A stretch of DNA of 8,529 bases from Erysipelotrichaceae bacterium. GTDB taxonomy: Bacteria > Bacillota_I > Bacilli_A > Erysipelotrichales > Erysipelotrichaceae. The position numbers and the translations under genes are program-made. Under the pieces are notes generated by a model. It was not told where the DNA came from. It worked only from the letters and a program-made list of their open reading frames with translations, and did not search any database. This document shows positions 5,547 through 8,529 of the stretch, piece by piece. Location of the stretch: NCBI GenBank assembly GCA_021442745.1, contig JABUSI010000004.1, forward strand, positions 1-8,529. Reading direction: 5' to 3'. Position 1 is the stretch's first letter; every line of letters begins with the position of its first letter.

Positions 5547-6815
5547 ATGGCAAAAAAGAAGAGAAAAATGCGGAAAATCCGTTGGAAAAATGTCATCATC
5601 GCGTTGATTGCGCTGGGATTGACAATCTATTTGTTGTCGTGGGTAATCGGATTGGTCAAAGGATTGTTCAAACCGAAAGATACGTCCGGCTTTACTGCCT
5701 GTAACCTGACAAATGCCAAACTGTCGGAGAAGTTTACCGATAAGGAATATCAGGGATGGATTGAGATGTCAGACTATGTATTCTATGGTGAAAATCTGAC
5801 GTTCTATACGGAAACATATACACCGGACGTAGCCAATGCGTTTGTCGGAAAAACACTGGTACTGGTTGACGTTTGTACCGGTAATGAAATAGTACTGGAT
5901 AAAGTGGAGGATCGGCTGGACGGACAGTTTGACGTATCAACGATTCCTGCCGGATTCTATGAAGTGTATATGGAAGAAAACCTGGTTCGGAAACGTCTGT
6001 ATACAAACAATAAGTTTGAAACGGATGATGAACCGTTCTATACCGTTACCCGTAACGGTATGAATAAAAAGATTGAAGTGTTTGCGGATAAGGCACTTCT
6101 GAACAAAGATACGGCTACGGAAGACGTATTGAAGGATCACTTCGTGTTTATCAACGTAACGGAGGAAGTAGCACCGGAAGGATATTATGATATTATGCTG
6201 AATCCGGGTCCTTTGGGAATTACCAATACCGAAAGTGCAACCGGAAACGGGGTAACGGAAGCGAGTGAATTGTATCAGTTTGCGGTCAAAGTGAAAAACG
6301 GACTGGAAGAAAAAGGGTATCGCGTGGCATTGTCACGGGATGGCGGAGAAGCGTTGAGTACGTATGGAGAAGGCGGAACGGTAGCAGCCGGATTCGATAA
6401 ACAGGTAAAATACCTGATTGACTTCGGAATGTATGAAGCTTCCGCAAAAGCCGGCGGTATGTATGTTACCTATTCCAGTTACGTAAAAAATACGCTCGCC
6501 AAGAGTATTTACGATGCCATTTCGGAAGGAACACCGTTAACGGGAACGGATTTGTCGAAGAGTGCCCGCCGGGGTGTCTACGATTCGGATTTTGATATCC
6601 GGGAAGCCGGCGGACTGGCATTGGGTGCCGGTACGTACAGTGATGCGGAAAAAGTCAACGAATTTGCGGCAACGAACCGTCACGGTATGGAGTGTGTCTG
6701 TGTGGAATTCATTAACACAAAGAATGCGACGGATGCACAGAACTGGCTGAACAATACCGATCTTATTGTGGAAAAGACAGTGGAAGGTATCGCGGCAGCA
6801 TTAGCAAGAGAATAA
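5547..6815 (+). CDS. Membrane-anchored protein with a degenerate N-acetylmuramoyl-L-alanine amidase-like domain
   Basis: This 422-residue protein starts with a lysine/arginine-rich cytoplasmic tail (1-14) and one membrane helix (about 15-38), with no cleavage site seen, so the rest should lie outside the cell. Residues 45-205 look beta-rich, for example GQFDVSTIPAGFYEVYM (126-142), perhaps an immunoglobulin-like domain. Residues 213-420 follow the order of Amidase_3 peptidoglycan amidases: strand plus loop LNPGPLG (218-224), E241 before a helix, GYRVALSRDGG (257-267), GMYVTYSSY (304-312), RRGVYDSDF (341-349), and VCVEFIN..NATDAQNWL (384-401). The two histidine zinc ligands are absent: DPGHGG reads NPGPLG (P222) and SIHAN reads TYSSY (S310). 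The two glutamates E241 and E387 remain. AGGAGG (5533-5538) lies 8 bases before ATG 5547. The fold is inferred by motif order; activity is doubtful. Confidence 0.75.
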   Translation: MAKKKRKMRKIRWKNVIIALIALGLTIYLLSWVIGLVKGLFKPKDTSGFTACNLTNAKLSEKFTDKEYQGWIEMSDYVFYGENLTFYTETYTPDVANAFVGKTLVLVDVCTGNEIVLDKVEDRLDGQFDVSTIPAGFYEVYMEENLVRKRLYTNNKFETDDEPFYTVTRNGMNKKIEVFADKALLNKDTATEDVLKDHFVFINVTEEVAPEGYYDIMLNPGPLGITNTESATGNGVTEASELYQFAVKVKNGLEEKGYRVALSRDGGEALSTYGEGGTVAAGFDKQVKYLIDFGMYEASAKAGGMYVTYSSYVKNTLAKSIYDAISEGTPLTGTDLSKSARRGVYDSDFDIREAGGLALGAGTYSDAEKVNEFAATNRHGMECVCVEFINTKNATDAQNWLNNTDLIVEKTVEGIAAALARE

Positions 6816-6820
6816 TCAAA

Positions 6821-6845
6821 AATAGCCTCGTAAAGGCTATTTTTT
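6821..6845 (+). terminator. Rho-independent terminator between the amidase-like gene and the ABC-F gene
   Basis: AATAGCCT (6821-6828) pairs with AGGCTATT (6834-6841) around the loop CGTAA, and three more A-T pairs extend the stem (6818-6820 with 6842-6844). T-run 6840-6845 follows, and the A-run on the 5' side means it could also act on the minus strand. It starts five bases after the stop codon at 6813-6815. It is directly followed by GGGGGTGA, the ribosome binding site of the next gene. Confidence 0.8.
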
Positions 6846-6858
6846 GGGGGTGAATCAT

Positions 6859-8529
6859 ATGTTATACCAGATCAGCAAAGGGACGAAGTCCTTTGGGGTG
6901 AATACGGTATTCGAAAATATACAATTTGAGATCAAGGGAACGGAAAAGGTAGCGGTCATCGGAAGAAACGGCTGCGGGAAGTCTACGTTACTGAAGGTGA
7001 TGTGTGAAGAGTTGCAGCTGGATTCGGGAACCGTTCATCGTTCCAATGACTGTGAAATCGGGTATCTGCGTCAGAATGCGTTTGAGGATGAATCGTTAAC
7101 CGTTCAGCAGGAGTTTGACCGGGTATTTGAAAAACTGCTGGCGTTAAAGGAACAGATGGATGAAATGGCAGAAAGAATGAGTACGGAGTATTCCGAAGAA
7201 CTGCTGAAAACCTATTCCCGTCTGCAGGAACAGTTTGAACAGATGGACGGATACAATTATCAGAACGAACAGATTTCCATTTTTACCCGGTTCGGGTTTT
7301 CCCTGGAAGATCTGAATCGTCCGTTACATACGTTTTCCGGCGGGCAGAAGACGCGGATAGCGTTTGTGAAACTGTTGTTGAAAAAACCGGATATCCTGTT
7401 ACTGGATGAACCGACCAACCATCTGGATCTGGAAACGATTGAATGGCTGGAAGGGTATCTGCGGAAATATCCGAAAGCGGTTGTGCTGGTATCGCATGAC
7501 CGGATGTTTCTGGATCATATCGTAGACGTTGTGTACGAAATGGAGTTTGAAACGTTAAAACGTTACCCGGGAAATTATTCCGCATACGTGGTTCAGAAAG
7601 AAAACGACCAGGAACGCATGGCACGGGCCTATTACCGGCAGACAAAGGAAATCGAACGGCTGGAACAGCTGATTGAAAAGTTCCGGTATAAAAAGAACAA
7701 AGCCGCTTTTGCGCAATCCAAAATCAAGTATCTGGACCGGATGGAACGGATTGAAGCACCGACGGAAGATAAAAAGAATTTCAAAGCACGGTTTACGCCT
7801 CGGATTAAAGGCGGGAAACGGGTATTGACGGTATCCGGTCTGGTAATCGGATACGACAGTCCGCTGTGTACGGTCAATCTGGAAATGATGCAGGGACAGC
7901 GGGTAGCAATTATCGGTCCGAACGGCAAAGGGAAGAGTACCTTTGTGAAGACGATTATGGGACTGGTGGAGCCGTTGGGAGGAGAATACCTGTTTGGTCA
8001 TCAGATTGAGCCGGGATATTTCGATCAGCAGCTGGCACAGTTCAATACGACAAAAACCGTACTGGATGAATTATGGGATGATTATCCGGAACTGGACCGG
8101 ACACAGATCCGGACGGTATTAGGGTCTTTCCTGTTTACGGCAGATGACGTATTCAAGACGGTAGACGTATTATCCGGAGGAGAAAAGGTCCGGTTATCCC
8201 TGGCAAAACTGATGTTACAGCAGTCCAATCTTCTGATTCTGGATGAACCGACGAACCATCTGGATATTTTAGGAAAAGAAGCACTGGAAGATTCCCTGAA
8301 AGAATACGAAGGAACCTTATTGTTTGTCTCCCATGACCGGTATTTCATTCAGAAACTGGCTACGGCGATTCTGGTGATTGATAACGGTACGTGCGTATAC
8401 TATCCGCTCAATTATGACGAATACATGCTGAAAAAAGAGGGTGGAACAGAAACACAGAAAAAAACGGAAATACAGCAGCCAAAGAGTGCTTCCGAAGTGT
8501 ATCAGCAGAAAAAAGACAACGCTGCGATG
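6859..8529 (+). CDS. ABC-F family ATP-binding protein, YdiF-like (3' end outside the window)
   Basis: The frame is open from ATG 6859 to the window end (557 codons, no stop seen). ABC-F proteins are soluble twin-ATPase proteins that bind the ribosomal E site and ease stalled or impaired translation; some give antibiotic resistance. Domain 1 has Walker A GRNGCGKST (35-43), signature SGGQ (160-163), Walker B LLLDEPTNHLD (180-190) and SHD (212-214). A linker of about 100 residues carries the RYKKNKAAFAQSKIKYL segment (276-292) typical of ABC-F. Domain 2 has GPNGKGKST (353-361), SGGE (439-442), LILDEPTNHLD (459-469) and SHD (491-493). There are no membrane segments. A lysine/glutamine-rich tail starts near 522, as in YdiF, which sits next to tsaD in B. 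subtilis. GGGTGA (6848-6853) precedes the start by 5 bases. Both ATPase sites look intact. Resistance cannot be inferred. Confidence 0.93.
   Translation, partial: MLYQISKGTKSFGVNTVFENIQFEIKGTEKVAVIGRNGCGKSTLLKVMCEELQLDSGTVHRSNDCEIGYLRQNAFEDESLTVQQEFDRVFEKLLALKEQMDEMAERMSTEYSEELLKTYSRLQEQFEQMDGYNYQNEQISIFTRFGFSLEDLNRPLHTFSGGQKTRIAFVKLLLKKPDILLLDEPTNHLDLETIEWLEGYLRKYPKAVVLVSHDRMFLDHIVDVVYEMEFETLKRYPGNYSAYVVQKENDQERMARAYYRQTKEIERLEQLIEKFRYKKNKAAFAQSKIKYLDRMERIEAPTEDKKNFKARFTPRIKGGKRVLTVSGLVIGYDSPLCTVNLEMMQGQRVAIIGPNGKGKSTFVKTIMGLVEPLGGEYLFGHQIEPGYFDQQLAQFNTTKTVLDELWDDYPELDRTQIRTVLGSFLFTADDVFKTVDVLSGGEKVRLSLAKLMLQQSNLLILDEPTNHLDILGKEALEDSLKEYEGTLLFVSHDRYFIQKLATAILVIDNGTCVYYPLNYDEYMLKKEGGTETQKKTEIQQPKSASEVYQQKKDNAAM

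Noticed and set aside
7283..8348. Several open frames of 88-148 codons on the minus strand opposite the ABC-F gene
   Set aside because: They lie wholly inside a gene with two complete ATPase domains, show no family motifs, and have no convincing ribosome binding sites.
6859..8529. Calling the ABC-F protein an antibiotic-resistance factor
   Set aside because: The linker and tail look like the housekeeping YdiF type and the neighbourhood is conserved. Nothing visible points to a resistance subfamily.

Overview
The window reads as a chromosomal housekeeping segment of a low-to-moderate GC Bacillota (Firmicutes). One sampled line (2341-2400) is about 47% G+C. The evidence is the tsaE-tsaB-rimI-tsaD block followed by rex, strong AGGAGG-type ribosome binding sites, TATAAT boxes and U-tailed terminators. 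In Bacillus subtilis the same block (ydiB-ydiC-ydiD-ydiE) is followed by the ABC-F gene ydiF and by rex (ydiH). Here rex, an asparaginyl-tRNA synthetase gene and a membrane-anchored amidase-fold gene lie between tsaD and the ABC-F gene. I lean towards a clostridial or erysipelotrichial relative rather than Bacillus, but the sequence alone does not settle the genus.

Layout. Bases 1-33 look like the last codons of a plus-strand gene, ended by a terminator at 37-64. A YjjG-type HAD nucleotidase (79-777) runs on the minus strand and has its own terminator at 67-93, so the two units converge. From 846 onward everything is on the plus strand. tsaE, tsaB, rimI and tsaD (846-3362) are joined by three ATGA stop/start overlaps. 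rex (3418-4044) follows after 55 bp that hold an extended -10 promoter and a good match to a Rex operator. asnS (4064-5446) begins 19 bp after rex and ends at a terminator (5456-5490). A second unit starts at a TATAAT box (5505-5510) overlapped by a perfect 17-bp inverted repeat. It encodes a 422-residue single-pass membrane protein with a degenerate Amidase_3-like domain (5547-6815) and ends at a terminator (6821-6845). That terminator touches the Shine-Dalgarno sequence of an ABC-F ATPase gene (6859 to beyond the window end).

How the genes work together. TsaE, TsaB and TsaD are the bacterial enzymes that put the threonylcarbamoyl group on A37 of ANN-decoding tRNAs. RimI is the N-terminal acetyltransferase commonly encoded with them. 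AsnRS charges tRNA-Asn, itself one of the t6A-modified ANN-decoding tRNAs, and ABC-F proteins act on the ribosome, so most of the window serves translation. Rex senses the NADH/NAD+ ratio. Its probable autoregulated promoter also drives asnS, which would tie asparagine tRNA charging to redox state.

Most worth a second look: the amidase-fold protein that has lost both histidine zinc ligands; the Rex operator overlapping the tsaD stop codon and the rex -35 box; the rex-asnS coupling; the 17-bp inverted repeat on the amidase-like gene's promoter; and the symmetric divergent -10 elements between the HAD gene and tsaE. I found no mobile element, CRISPR array, tRNA or rRNA gene, and no non-genic stretch over 300 bases.
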